NCBI GenBank assembly: GCA_964627035.1
Contig: CAZVKN010000004.1
Coordinates: forward strand, 62,001 to 126,000
DNA length: 64,000 bases
Direction: 5' to 3'
Origin: CAZVKN01 sp964627035
GTDB taxonomy: Bacteria > Electryoneota > AABM5-125-24 > Hatepunaeales > Hatepunaeaceae
Part shown: in pieces, positions 35,801 through 43,869 of the stretch
Numbering within the stretch: the first letter of the stretch is position 1
Layout of the letters: each line of letters starts with the position of its first letter
Program-made: the position numbers and the translations under genes
Notes under the pieces: generated by a model
The model's database searches: none
Seen by the model: the letters and a program-made list of their open reading frames with translations, nothing else
Told to the model about the DNA's origin: nothing

Positions 35801-36127
35801 GAACATTCGTTCTCAAATGCTGAGATATTCAGCCATGCAATAAAGACTTTGGGACGAGGAACTTTGGTTGGAGTGCCGACTCCGGGTGGTGTGATCAGCA
35901 CAGGAGGGAATCGGCTTGTTGACGACAGTGGTTTCAGAATACCACTAAGAGGATGGTACACCGGAACTGGTTTGGACAAAGATTCCACTCGAAATATGGA
36001 GGGCAATGGAGCAGTACCGGATATCATTGTCCCACTTAAACCGGGGCAAATGGCATCGGGTGACGATAAACAGCTTGAAACGGCAATAAGCGAATTACTA
36101 ATCCAATTAGAAACAGAAAATGAGTAA
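32834..36127 (+). CDS. Tricorn-type protease (S41) with beta-propellers, PDZ and signal peptide
   Basis: 1097 residues. Tricorn proteases degrade peptides released by larger proteases. A signal or anchor (about 28-46, SIISLTLLILILSVIPLTAQ) puts this one in the periplasm. WD40-like propeller blades with SPDGxxIAF repeats run to about 670, interrupted by a Lys/Asp linker (DKSDKDDKKDKKKKKK). Then come a tricorn C1 domain, PDZ (about 800-880) and the S41 core. Catalytic residues read as Ser773-His774 (NASHMGY), nucleophile Ser994 (HSFSNAEIF) and Glu1056 (NMEGNG). The start is uncertain: GTG 32834 overlaps the previous stop, has no clear ribosome site, and the first 27 residues cross a CCCCCCTTC/GAAGGGGGG hairpin. 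Confidence 0.93.
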   Translation: MRALTLNGDNLPFIPPFNRRGEKTYSIISLTLLILILSVIPLTAQEATFPRYPAVSPDGEHIAFGYAGDIWTVPIAGGRAYRLTVHEGYEHTPRWSPDGNWIAFSGNRDGDDDVYVIPSDGGQARRLTFFNSDDKVCDWRHDNSSIIFSSRRDDRYPDYAMLYTVPIDGGTPTPFIEPFGHSATVSNDGKQILYTRKGMHWWRKHYRGSGKAEIWLYNMDKDSHIAITDTANYMLGDDFRTASSMWALWGSNRAIYVVSDSDGTFNLWKKKLDSWTQITHYVDDGIRFPSISKDGLVIAYEQGLDIFIIDNGEEPRKLNIIAPLDDPNLQIKTVHFNDKAGKVEFSTDEKQIFFDVRGELFASRIVGDDDKAARGRANSISGNDPARDHDFTVSPGGDSIIFVSDRDGSKDLYLAYSDDSETTELSKSFHIKLERLTSSEDDDHNPQWSPDGDRIAFIRGKGDIYIISLKDKKEKLLLSGWSMLQYQWSPDGKWIAYAREDDDYNSDVFIIPSDGGKSINVSRHPDEDDHPVWSPDGKKLGFRSRRRQNNWDIYYVYLSLTDHQKKEADWAEEQRGKDDKSDKDDKKDKKKKKKEPELVIVTIDTTDIYRRIRTVTHLSGEEGSFTISPDGETFVFTSDHEQKRDLYSIKWNGKDLKRLTEGGINPRSISFDPKGKRIRYLTNNGRVKSKPLKGSKAKSHPFDAYVKVDVLAEREQKFDELWRTLNDQFYDGDFHGQDWNQLYHKYRHMIDKASCEVDFGDIVNMMFGELNASHMGYRPIPYGKSHKVGRLGLTFDNGFDGKGFLVIDVLLYSPCALEESKIEIGERLLSINGILLDETANLHQLLDNQENQPVELLVADRKGKKERRVIVKPMGSYRHGWLSYDRWVKGRRAMVEEMSDRKLGYLHVRGMGDPSLARFEAQLFSVANGKEGLVIDVRYNGGGWITDQLLAMLQVKRHGVTYPRDGGPGYPQGRLPLYSWTKPIIVLCNEHSFSNAEIFSHAIKTLGRGTLVGVPTPGGVISTGGNRLVDDSGFRIPLRGWYTGTGLDKDSTRNMEGNGAVPDIIVPLKPGQMASGDDKQLETAISELLIQLETENE
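32875..32900. repeat. GC-rich hairpin inside the tricorn 5' end
   Basis: TTCCCCCCTTC and GAAGGGGGGAA pair around the loop AATA just before the signal-peptide codons. It looks like an intergenic palindrome that now lies within, or just ahead of, the reading frame. It may affect translation initiation. Confidence 0.55.
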
Positions 36128-36929
36128 AGATACAATAATTGCAGCATGTGCTCAGTTGAAGCCCGAGTTCGGAGACACTGAGGGTAATCTACAAAAAGTA
36201 ATCAGGATGACTCAGGAGACAGAGGCTGACTTGATCCTATTCCCCGAATTGGTGACCAGTGGATACCAATTCCGCAGTCGCGAGGAACTGAGTGATCTGT
36301 CACTTGATCTGAACAAAGGCAGTGAGTTTACAAGATTAAAGGAACTCGCTGGCGATTTTAATAGATTCATTGCAATCGGAATTCCCGAACATGCAGCCGA
36401 TAAGTTATTTAACAGTATTGCATTGATTGAACCGTCTGGCAATGTCCACATCTATCGAAAGATTCATTTATTTTATAAGGAAAAAGATGTCTTCGATCCC
36501 GGTGACAGACCACCCGAAGTGATCAATACTACAATTGGCAGACTTGGAATGATGGTCTGCTTTGATTGGATTTTTCCTGAGGTTGCACGCGTATTGGCTA
36601 TGCAGGGAGCACAAATCCTTGTTCATACAGCTAATCTGGTGTTGCAATACTGCCAGCGAGCGATGTTTGCCAGATCTATCGAGAACGGCATGTTTTCAAT
36701 GACATGCAACCGAATCGGCAGTGAGTCGAGGACTGACGAAGAGCTTACATTCACCGGATCGAGTCAGATACTTGGGAATAGAGGCGCAATGCTGGCACAG
36801 GCTTCAAGCGATCAAGAGCAGGTTATCACGACTGAGATCCGACCATCAGATGCAGATGATAAGATGATGACAGCGAAGAACCATCTGCTGAACGACAGGC
36901 GAACTGATCTGTACAAAGGATTGATCTGA
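36120..36929 (+). CDS. Carbon-nitrogen hydrolase (nitrilase superfamily)
   Basis: 269 residues, one nitrilase domain. The Glu-Lys-Cys triad is visible in LILFPELVTSGYQF (Glu), YRKIHLFYKEKDVF (Lys) and MMVCFDWIFPEVAR (Cys). These enzymes hydrolyse amides or nitriles such as N-carbamoyl compounds or omega-amides; the substrate cannot be told from the sequence. ATG 36120 overlaps the tricorn gene by 8 bases, so it is probably co-translated and might act on amide products of peptide breakdown, which is inference. It is cytoplasmic, with no signal peptide. Confidence 0.93.
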   Translation: MSKDTIIAACAQLKPEFGDTEGNLQKVIRMTQETEADLILFPELVTSGYQFRSREELSDLSLDLNKGSEFTRLKELAGDFNRFIAIGIPEHAADKLFNSIALIEPSGNVHIYRKIHLFYKEKDVFDPGDRPPEVINTTIGRLGMMVCFDWIFPEVARVLAMQGAQILVHTANLVLQYCQRAMFARSIENGMFSMTCNRIGSESRTDEELTFTGSSQILGNRGAMLAQASSDQEQVITTEIRPSDADDKMMTAKNHLLNDRRTDLYKGLI

Positions 36930-36942
36930 ACGAATAGTATCC

Positions 36943-36968
36943 GGTGTCAGCACGCCGCTGCTGACACC
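36943..36968. repeat. Dispersed hairpin, family D (loop CGCCGC)
   Basis: Perfect 10-base arms GGTGTCAGCA and TGCTGACACC around loop CGCCGC, 14 bases after the nitrilase stop. The loop is the same as in 58743-58768, while the arms differ at paired positions. Confidence 0.75.
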
Positions 36969-37001
36969 TCTTATAGAATTACAAAGTACTAAACTTACAA
37001 A

Positions 37002-37613
37002 ATGAATAGAATAAAAGATAGTTTCTACAAACTGACTCGGGGGAATGAGCGGTTTGTCAGCGGTGATCTGCTGCATCCGTCGAGGGATGAGGCTCAACGA
37101 CTGGCTACCCTGAACTACGGTCAAGCACCGTATGCAGCAATTTTAAGCTGTGCTGACTCACGGGTTCCGGCTGAGGTGATTTTCGACTTAGGAATTGGTG
37201 AGCTGTTTTCGGTCAGGAATGCCGGAAACGTCTGTGATGACAGTATCATCGGTTCACTGGAAATATGTGTGGAAGAATTCGGTACTCCCGTTATCGTCTG
37301 CATGGGGCACACGCATTGTGGAGCCATAAAGATCGCTATGTCAGATGAAAGTGCAAACGGAAGCATCGGCAAGATAATAGATAAAATTCATCCAATTATC
37401 GAATCGTTGAAAACCGACCATCCTGATTGGGATGATAATGTTTTACTGCTGGAATCAATAAAAGCAAATGCAATAAATTCAGCAGGAGAGCTATACGGAA
37501 GCAGTGATCTAATCCGTAATCGTGTAGATAACGGTCGGTTAAAGTTGGAAGCTGCGATTTACTACCTTGAAACCGGTGAAGTTGAGTTTCTGGAATTTGA
37601 GCCGGGACAATAG
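37002..37613 (+). CDS. Beta-class carbonic anhydrase
   Basis: 203 residues. Interconverts CO2 and bicarbonate with a zinc bound by Cys-His-Cys. The ligands and dyad are visible in LSCADSRVPAE (Cys, Asp-Arg) and MGHTHCGA (His, Cys). The N-terminal RGNERFVSGD is typical of the prokaryotic clade, and the length fits. ATG 37002 is preceded by an A-rich leader without a clear ribosome site. It appears to be a single-gene unit between repeat-bearing spacers. Confidence 0.95.
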   Translation: MNRIKDSFYKLTRGNERFVSGDLLHPSRDEAQRLATLNYGQAPYAAILSCADSRVPAEVIFDLGIGELFSVRNAGNVCDDSIIGSLEICVEEFGTPVIVCMGHTHCGAIKIAMSDESANGSIGKIIDKIHPIIESLKTDHPDWDDNVLLLESIKANAINSAGELYGSSDLIRNRVDNGRLKLEAAIYYLETGEVEFLEFEPGQ

Positions 37614-37616
37614 ATT

Positions 37617-37742
37617 CACAACAGATTCAACGGATTAAACAGATTGCAATCTGAGAGTTCAGAGTACACGCTTCAGCGTGTCTTCATAGCAACCTGAAGG
37701 TTGAACTCTGAACCAATTCGCTTAATCTGTTTAATCCGTTGT
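37617..37742. repeat. Nested repeats: family A inside a TCAACGGATTAAACAGATT inverted repeat
   Basis: The outer arms are ACAACAGATTCAACGGATTA AACAGATT on the left and AATCTGTTTAATCCGTTGTG on the right. Between them at 37657-37713 lies a full family A unit (outer arms GTTCAGAGT and AACTCTGAAC, inner ACGCTTCAGCGT and AACCTGAAGGTT). The inner unit apparently inserted into the loop of the outer one. Confidence 0.7.
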
Positions 37743-37764
37743 GCATAACATTGAGGAGTCAATT

Positions 37765-38463
37765 ATGCGATACATTTTTTATCGCTGTTTAATACTATCA
37801 CTCATTTGTGTGTTTGCTTTCACTTCCAATCTATTTGCTGAATCAGCCGATGATTCGAAAACGAGCTACAAAGATCAAGCACTTCAGAAAGGAGCTTGGG
37901 CGTTTCAGCTTGGTGTAGATGAAGGATTGACATTAGGAACAATCAGTGGAGTTGATATCTTAGTAAAACGTCATATTTCACCGAGAAGAGCATACAGGTT
38001 TGGTTTGGATGATCTGTATGTTTCAACCGATAACATTTATGATGAGCGTGATGCTTCTAACAATAATAGGTATAACAAATATCAAATCTATAAAGCTTAT
38101 ATTCAATTTCAAAAAATAGAATATTTCGACTTGGATGCATCGGTTCAAATGTATTATGCTATTGGTCTGCGTGGAGGGATGAGATACTCCTCACAAGAAT
38201 TCAACAACTCAAGCAACAGCGGAATAACTAAACAGAATAATGCAACTCGAAGTATGAGGTTCGATTTTATTAGCAATCTCGGAATGGAATACTTCATAAC
38301 TGATAATGTAAGCTTCATTGCTGAATATGAAGTCATAATCGGATATGAGCAGAACAGATCAACTCATTCGATCACAGAAAGGTCTTATAGAACTTACTCA
38401 TCATCAGCATTCCTTATAGAAGCATACTCAGCCGAGTTAGGGCTGTCAATTTACCTAAAATAA
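37765..38463 (+). CDS. Probable outer-membrane beta-barrel protein
   Basis: 232 residues. The ATG at 37765 has GAGGAG 8 bases upstream and opens a signal peptide (MRYIFYRCLILSLICVFAFT...LFA); an upstream GTG would add 8 residues. The mature part alternates polar and aromatic residues in about eight strands (GAWAFQLGVDEG, YQIYKAYIQFQKIEYFDLDA, VQMYYAIGLRGGMRY, FDFISNLGMEYFI, VSFIAEYEVIIGYEQN, AELGLSIYLK), as in small 8-stranded barrels. No specific family is recognised. Confidence 0.8.
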   Translation: MRYIFYRCLILSLICVFAFTSNLFAESADDSKTSYKDQALQKGAWAFQLGVDEGLTLGTISGVDILVKRHISPRRAYRFGLDDLYVSTDNIYDERDASNNNRYNKYQIYKAYIQFQKIEYFDLDASVQMYYAIGLRGGMRYSSQEFNNSSNSGITKQNNATRSMRFDFISNLGMEYFITDNVSFIAEYEVIIGYEQNRSTHSITERSYRTYSSSAFLIEAYSAELGLSIYLK

Positions 38464-38487
38464 GACAAATTATAAGGATAAATACAT

Positions 38488-39978
38488 TTGGCAAAGAATA
38501 AAAAGAATATTGATCCACTGCAGCCGTTAGTTTCGCTGTGTAAACGGAGAGGAATTGTTTTCCCGTCATCCGAAATCTACGGCGGGATCGGATCAACGTA
38601 TGATTACGGACCTTACGGCGTGGAGATCAAAAACAACATCTCCAAACTGTGGTGGGATGAGATGACAATGAAACACGATAATATAGTCGGAATTGATTCT
38701 GCGATTATTCAGCATCCAGAAGTATGGAGAGCGTCGGGGCATGTCGGTGGGTTTAATGACCCGATGGTGGAATGTAAGGAATGTAAACACAGATTTCGTC
38801 CTGAGTTGATACAGCGTACGATAGAGTGCCAAGGTTGTAATCAATTTAAATTGAAAGTATCTCCTGTAATCAATGAAGCGTTTATTGATGCCGTATCAGT
38901 TTTTGGATTTGAGGAAGTGGTGACTTCTTTCCGAGATCCTGCGCCCGCGTGTGATACATGCAAGGAACCTACTCAATATAAAATTATTGAAACAAGTTGC
39001 CCAACATGTGGCTCAAAAAACTCATTTACACCACCACGTCAATTTGATCTTATGTTCAAGACCAATATGGGACCTGTGGCTGATGAAAATTCAACAACAT
39101 ATTTCCGCCCTGAAACCGCTCAAGGCATCTATCTTAATTGGAAACTGACACAAGAATCTGCCAGATTAAAGATCCCCTTCGGCATAGCTCAGATCGGTAA
39201 GGCATTCCGCAACGAAATCACACCGGGTAACTTCATTTTCCGCACCCGAGAGTTTGAGCAGATGGAGATGGAATTCTTCGTCAAACCGGGTGATACGAGT
39301 CAGTGGATGGATTACTGGCGCGAACAACGGATGAACTGGTATCTGTCTCTTGGTGTTAAGAAGGAAAACCTCCGCTGGTATGAACATCCAGAGGATAAAC
39401 TGGCTCACTACGCTCAGGAGGCGTGGGACATTGAGTATCTATTCCCGTTCGGCTGGTCTGAAATTGAAGGTGTTCATGATCGCGGTGACTTCGACTTGAC
39501 CGCTCACCAGGAAGCATCCGGCAAGGACATGACCTACTTCGATCAGCCGGAGAACAAACGATACATCCCACATATTGTAGAAACATCCGCCGGACTGAAC
39601 CGGACAATGCTGATGGTTTTGTGGGATGCATATCACGAAGATGAGCAGGCTGGGGAGAAACGGATCTATCTGAAGCTTGATCCGAAGATTGCACCTATCA
39701 AAGCAGCGATTCTACCACTTGTTAAGAAGGATGGGTTAGCGGATATTGCGACTCAGATCAGAGATGATCTTCGTGGGAAATGGAGAGTCTTCCTCGACAT
39801 CACCGGATCCATAGGTAAACGTTACCGTAGAATGGATGAAATCGGTACACCGTTCGCCTTCACAATTGACCATCAGACCAAAGAGGATAACACTGTTACC
39901 GTCCGGTGGCGGGATACTCTCCAACAAGAGCGGATCAATAAAGACCAGATTGATAACTATCTGAATGATAAACTGTAA
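38488..39978 (+). CDS. glyS: Glycyl-tRNA synthetase (single-chain, class II)
   Basis: 496 residues. Charges tRNA-Gly with glycine in the cytoplasm. It is the homodimeric eukaryote/archaeon-like type (GlyQS), not the alpha2beta2 enzyme. Motifs: RRGIVFPSSEIYGGIGSTYD at the start, class II motif 2 in GKAFRNEITPGNFIFRTREFEQMEMEFF, and motif 3 near HIVETSAGLNRTMLMVL. The C-terminal 100 residues are the anticodon-binding domain. Two Cys pairs (CKECKH...CQGC and CDTC...CPTC) form zinc knuckles that make it slightly long. It starts with TTG 38488 behind AAGGA. Confidence 0.97.
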   Translation: MAKNKKNIDPLQPLVSLCKRRGIVFPSSEIYGGIGSTYDYGPYGVEIKNNISKLWWDEMTMKHDNIVGIDSAIIQHPEVWRASGHVGGFNDPMVECKECKHRFRPELIQRTIECQGCNQFKLKVSPVINEAFIDAVSVFGFEEVVTSFRDPAPACDTCKEPTQYKIIETSCPTCGSKNSFTPPRQFDLMFKTNMGPVADENSTTYFRPETAQGIYLNWKLTQESARLKIPFGIAQIGKAFRNEITPGNFIFRTREFEQMEMEFFVKPGDTSQWMDYWREQRMNWYLSLGVKKENLRWYEHPEDKLAHYAQEAWDIEYLFPFGWSEIEGVHDRGDFDLTAHQEASGKDMTYFDQPENKRYIPHIVETSAGLNRTMLMVLWDAYHEDEQAGEKRIYLKLDPKIAPIKAAILPLVKKDGLADIATQIRDDLRGKWRVFLDITGSIGKRYRRMDEIGTPFAFTIDHQTKEDNTVTVRWRDTLQQERINKDQIDNYLNDKL

Positions 39979-39982
39979 GAAT

Positions 39983-40058
39983 CTCACGCAAAGCCGCAAA
40001 GAAGAAAAAGAAAAATCTTCTTCCCCTCTTCTTTGCGGCTTTGCGAGCTTTGCGTGAG
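39983..40058. repeat. Long hairpin repeat (CTCACGCAAAG type) between glyS and alr
   Basis: CTCACGCAAAGCCGCAAAGA on the left pairs with a complementary right arm that carries one extra 9-base CTCGCAAAG unit, and a purine/pyrimidine-rich loop sits between. It probably serves as the glyS terminator. Reading through it from TTG 40033 would add 12 spurious residues to Alr. Confidence 0.75.
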
Positions 40059-40068
40059 AACAAAAAAC

Positions 40069-41163
40069 ATGACCACTGATCGCCCTACACGTGCTGAAAT
40101 TGATTTGTCCGCACTCCACCACAACTATTTAATTGCCAGGCAGTTATCCGACGATACAAAGATGATGGCGTTGGTCAAGGCTGAGGCTTACGGTCACGGT
40201 TTGATCCCGATTTCTCGTGCATTTGTTGAGATGGGAGTTGACTATCTCGGAGTCAGTTTTCTTGAGGAAGGAATTGAACTGCGTGAGGCTGGAGTAAACG
40301 CTCCAATCCTTGTGATGGGTGGATTGGTGGATGAACAGATTGAGCGATACCTCGATTATAATCTGGAAATTACCGTATCATCTGTTTGGAAAGCCACTCA
40401 CGTTGATCAGGTAGCAGCTTCACGGAGGGTCAAGGCTAAAGTTCAGCTGAAATTCGACACCGGAATGGGGCGGATCGGACAGAGCTGGCAGACGGCAGAT
40501 CAGTTTCTGAGTGAAATTGCACGTTTGAAACATTTGAGTGTTAAAGGTATATACAGCCATTTGGCTACAGCGGATGAGGACTTAAAGTTCGCACGTGTCC
40601 AATTGGATCGCTTCAATGAGATTATTGAGACCGCTCGGAAGATTGGGCTTGATCCACCGTCAATTCATATTGCAAATAGCGGCGGATTAATTCAACTTGG
40701 TGAACAATCCCACTTCAATATGATCAGACCTGGACTAATGCTCTACGGCTATTCACCCGGATTGACCAATCTGAAGCCTGTGATGACTCTGAAATCCCGA
40801 GTTGTGTACGTCAAGAAACCACCGAAAGGATCAACCATCGGTTACGGTGCAACATATCTCGCTAATGGGGACAATTGGATAGCGACACTACCGATAGGAT
40901 ATGGTGACGGCTATCCACGCCGTGCCGGGAATCGAGCCTGGGTGATGATGAACGGCAGACCCTGCCCGATTGTAGGGCGGGTATCAATGGACATGATTAC
41001 AATTGACGCCGGACCGGAAGCATATCTCGGTGATGAGGCGATCCTATTCGGTGGACACGGTGAGAATCGTGTAGATCTGTGGGAACTGTCAAAACAGTTG
41101 GACACAATCCCGTATGAATTGATGTGCGGATTGACAGCACGTGTGCAGAGAGTGTATATTTAA
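40069..41163 (+). CDS. alr: Alanine racemase
   Basis: 364 residues. PLP-dependent conversion of L- to D-alanine for peptidoglycan. The PLP lysine lies in MALVKAEAYGHG (more often VKANAYGHG), the catalytic Tyr in IGYGATYLA, and RVSMDMITID is the C-terminal Alr signature. The domain order is TIM barrel (about 10-240) then beta domain. ATG 40069 is chosen because the 12 codons before it are hairpin-repeat sequence. It is a single gene between two long hairpins. Confidence 0.95.
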   Translation: MTTDRPTRAEIDLSALHHNYLIARQLSDDTKMMALVKAEAYGHGLIPISRAFVEMGVDYLGVSFLEEGIELREAGVNAPILVMGGLVDEQIERYLDYNLEITVSSVWKATHVDQVAASRRVKAKVQLKFDTGMGRIGQSWQTADQFLSEIARLKHLSVKGIYSHLATADEDLKFARVQLDRFNEIIETARKIGLDPPSIHIANSGGLIQLGEQSHFNMIRPGLMLYGYSPGLTNLKPVMTLKSRVVYVKKPPKGSTIGYGATYLANGDNWIATLPIGYGDGYPRRAGNRAWVMMNGRPCPIVGRVSMDMITIDAGPEAYLGDEAILFGGHGENRVDLWELSKQLDTIPYELMCGLTARVQRVYI

Positions 41164-41178
41164 TTTGTAATTGCTCTA

Positions 41179-41247
41179 CCACCAAGCCACCAAGAAAACA
41201 AAATTGAATCTTCCTCTTCTCTTCTTGGTGTCTTTGTGTCTTGGTGG
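41179..41247. repeat. Long hairpin repeat (CCACCAAG type) after alr
   Basis: CCACCAAGCCACCAAGAA on the left pairs with TTCTTGGTG ... CTTGGTGG on the right, the right arm having an extra 8-base TCTTTGTG-type unit. Built like the element at 39983-40058, with one arm lacking a middle unit. It sits between alr and the M14 peptidase gene and probably ends alr transcription. Confidence 0.75.
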
Positions 41248-41280
41248 TTTATCTTCTTACTAACTTAGCTGGAGACCTTG

Positions 41281-43728
41281 ATGAAACGCATAAATCTATC
41301 TATCAATCTGACCTTCCTGATTGCAATTCTACTGCTTAGTGCAGGATCGCTGTACGCATTTATTGATGATCCTGAATACCACCAGCTTGATGAGATTTGG
41401 GAAGAAATATTTGCCTTGCAGGAAGAATTCCCTCAGTGGTTGAGGGTGGACTCCATAGGTCACAGCCAGGAGGAAGGTCTGCCGATTTATGCGGTAAGGA
41501 TAACGTATGACGTGCATGAACCTCCCGGGGACAAGCCACCCGTAGTTTTCATCGGTCAGGTACATGCAGAGGAGGTGCTTGGAGTCGAGTTCTGCATGTG
41601 GTTGATGCAAAAGATGGTCACTCAGGAGTTTCTTCCGCGAAAATGGCGTGATGAAGTTGACACCTATATAATCCCGACAGCAAATCCGGAAGGATTAAAC
41701 GTAGTTTATGAGACAGATTACTCATATCGAAAAAACAAGCGGGACAATATCGGTGACAGTTTCTTCAGATGGTTCCCGGGATGGGGATCGGATACATCCG
41801 GTGTTGACATAAACCGCAACTTCCCTCTGAATTGGGCGAAAGGTGACAAATTACTCGTGAAGGGTTCTCAGGAACTTTACGATTACTATAGGGGTCCGGC
41901 ACCGGCGAGTGAGTCTGAAACTCAAGCGCTGATAAGGTTCTATGATAAGATTCGCCCTTTTTATGGGATGACAATTCACAGCTCAAGAACCGGGAATGTC
42001 GCTGAACAGGTGATTTATCCCTGGGCTTATGGTGAGGGAGCTGACATAAAGTTTTCTCCTGACATTGATGTCTATGATGAACTGGCAAGGCAGGTTGCCA
42101 ATCGCTGTGAGAAGTACGGATCGCCCGGTGTATTCTATCCCGTTATCCGGGTCGGACATCCACGTGGAGATTTGGATACATACATGTATTACAGATTTGG
42201 TGCGTTTAGCATGAGGATTGAAATCGGTGACCAGGGTGAAGCAATGCAGCCTGATTCTGCTGGAATTCATAAAGTAATCGGTCAGACACGTCTCGGTTTT
42301 GAATACTTGCTGAACAGTGCCGGAGCGGAGATCGAAGAGGATGAGAAAGGTGAAATTAACTGGAGCAGGATTGATATTCATGTAATTGATCCGGACGGGA
42401 GTCCTCTTGAGGCAAGGGTCGCACTAAAAAACTGGATCACGCCGACGATTCCGCATCGCACCACAAATCCGATCACAGGCAGGTATTACTGGCTGTCATA
42501 CAGCGGCTACAGTGACTCGCTTTACATCAATAAATTCGGCTATGAACCGCAGGTCAGGCAGGTCAATGTCGGAGCCAATCCGGTGCGCAGGCGTGTTGCG
42601 CTGGAACCGCTCGATTGGTATGACGTTCAACTTAATATAACCGATCTGAACGGGATGACTGTCACCGAACCCATTGAGATGACCGTCTCTCATCGTGATA
42701 CATCCTGGTCAACGACCATTAATGGTGGTCAGCACGACATGTTCGTTCCTGAGGGCAGCTATCGGCTGAGCCTGTTTGCCCAAAACTATGTGTCACGTCA
42801 GGTAGAGCTTAGCGTGGATTCCTCAGGAATACAAACCATTGGGCTCAGCTTTGCAGCCGTATTGCTGGATCAACCGTTTGACGGTAACAGAGTTGTTTAC
42901 ACTTCCGATAATTCCAAGAACTTCAACGGTAACGGTGGCGATTCGCTCAAAAGGTGGGAAGTTACCGATGACATCTTTCATTCACCTCCAAGGTGTCTGA
43001 CCGATACTCGGCTGGGCAACGTGCTGCCCCAGGAAGATGGTTGGTGCTCGCCGTACAACAGCCGTGAACAGTCGTTTGATCTGTCCTCAGCCGGTACCGC
43101 ATCTCTGACATACTGGCTGAATCAGGCACTGGAGCCAGGTTTCGACTCCATGTGGGTTGAAGTATGGGTTCCGGACTCAGGCTGGATGCAGATTGAAACG
43201 GCTCATCAGAGACAGCGTATTCTTGAAGATGTACCAATCCGCGAGTGGAACGCACCTCCCATAAACTATCAACAGTATCATCCATGGGAGCGGGTACTGA
43301 TTCCATTGGACGACTGGTGTGGTCCGCAATCCGAACAGTTCCATTTCCGGTTCCGCATTAAAAGCGATCTGTCCGTTACCACCGATGGAGTGTATATAGA
43401 TGATGTGCGGCTGACGGTATCAGGCAATGCCCCACCATCTGTCAGTTCCGAACCGATAATTCCCTTGAATTTTACGTTGAGTTCGCCTTATCCGAATCCG
43501 TTTAACAGTAGAGTAACTGTCAGAGCAAGTCTGCCTGAAGCAGAGTTGATAGAAACAAGGCTTTTTGATATTACAGGACGACAGGTTTTCAACAGGTCTT
43601 ACGGTGAAATGGAAGCTGGTGTCCATGAGTTGTCAATATATGCCGGACATCTATCCAACGGGCTATACATCTTGCAGGTCAGTTCACCCGGTCAATCAAA
43701 GTTGCGAAAAGTAATGTTGTTGAAGTGA
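41281..43728 (+). CDS. Secreted zinc carboxypeptidase (M14) with T9SS-type sorting domain
   Basis: 815 residues. ATG 41281 has CTGGAG upstream; signal peptide about 1-25. The M14 domain (about 30-345) shows the zinc pair in GQVHAEEVLG (HxxE), the third ligand His in TIHSSRTGN, the general acid/base Glu in FSMRIEIGDQGE, and the substrate Arg/Asn pair in GVDINRNFPLNW. Next come carboxypeptidase-regulatory-like beta domains (about 360-530), a jelly-roll region (about 540-715) and a Por-type C-terminal domain (SSPYPNPFNS ... GHLSNGLYILQVSSPG) near 735-815. It is probably exported and surface-attached, removing residues from extracellular peptides. An additional TTG start 3 bases earlier cannot be excluded. 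Confidence 0.95.
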   Translation: MKRINLSINLTFLIAILLLSAGSLYAFIDDPEYHQLDEIWEEIFALQEEFPQWLRVDSIGHSQEEGLPIYAVRITYDVHEPPGDKPPVVFIGQVHAEEVLGVEFCMWLMQKMVTQEFLPRKWRDEVDTYIIPTANPEGLNVVYETDYSYRKNKRDNIGDSFFRWFPGWGSDTSGVDINRNFPLNWAKGDKLLVKGSQELYDYYRGPAPASESETQALIRFYDKIRPFYGMTIHSSRTGNVAEQVIYPWAYGEGADIKFSPDIDVYDELARQVANRCEKYGSPGVFYPVIRVGHPRGDLDTYMYYRFGAFSMRIEIGDQGEAMQPDSAGIHKVIGQTRLGFEYLLNSAGAEIEEDEKGEINWSRIDIHVIDPDGSPLEARVALKNWITPTIPHRTTNPITGRYYWLSYSGYSDSLYINKFGYEPQVRQVNVGANPVRRRVALEPLDWYDVQLNITDLNGMTVTEPIEMTVSHRDTSWSTTINGGQHDMFVPEGSYRLSLFAQNYVSRQVELSVDSSGIQTIGLSFAAVLLDQPFDGNRVVYTSDNSKNFNGNGGDSLKRWEVTDDIFHSPPRCLTDTRLGNVLPQEDGWCSPYNSREQSFDLSSAGTASLTYWLNQALEPGFDSMWVEVWVPDSGWMQIETAHQRQRILEDVPIREWNAPPINYQQYHPWERVLIPLDDWCGPQSEQFHFRFRIKSDLSVTTDGVYIDDVRLTVSGNAPPSVSSEPIIPLNFTLSSPYPNPFNSRVTVRASLPEAELIETRLFDITGRQVFNRSYGEMEAGVHELSIYAGHLSNGLYILQVSSPGQSKLRKVMLLK

Positions 43729-43732
43729 TGTA

Positions 43733-43855
43733 ATCGTCATTCTGATGTAATTGTCATTCTGAACGCAGTGAAGAATCTCTCGGCGAGACCCTTCACTACG
43801 TTCAGGGTGACAGGATTAAACAATCTGCTTAATCCGTTAAATTCGTTGTGAATAG
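43733..43855. repeat. TCATTCTGAACG-type and AATCCGTT-type repeat remnants
   Basis: 43754-43812 has TCATTCTGAACGCAGTGAAG facing CTTCACTACGTTCAGGGTGA, an inverted repeat of the type found at 22592. 43813-43855 has AGGATTAAACAATCTGCTTA and AATCCGTT, a degenerate half of the outer repeat at 37617. No promoter is obvious. Confidence 0.55.
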
Positions 43856-43869
43856 CTAAGGAGATTATC

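Noticed and set aside
40033..40068. Extended N-terminus of alanine racemase from a TTG
   Set aside because: The 12 added codons lie in the right arm of a hairpin repeat; family alignments start at MTTDRPTRAEID.
41179..41247. CRISPR-like repeats in the CCACCAAG element and other spacers
   Set aside because: Units are inverted, not regularly spaced direct repeats, and no cas gene is present.
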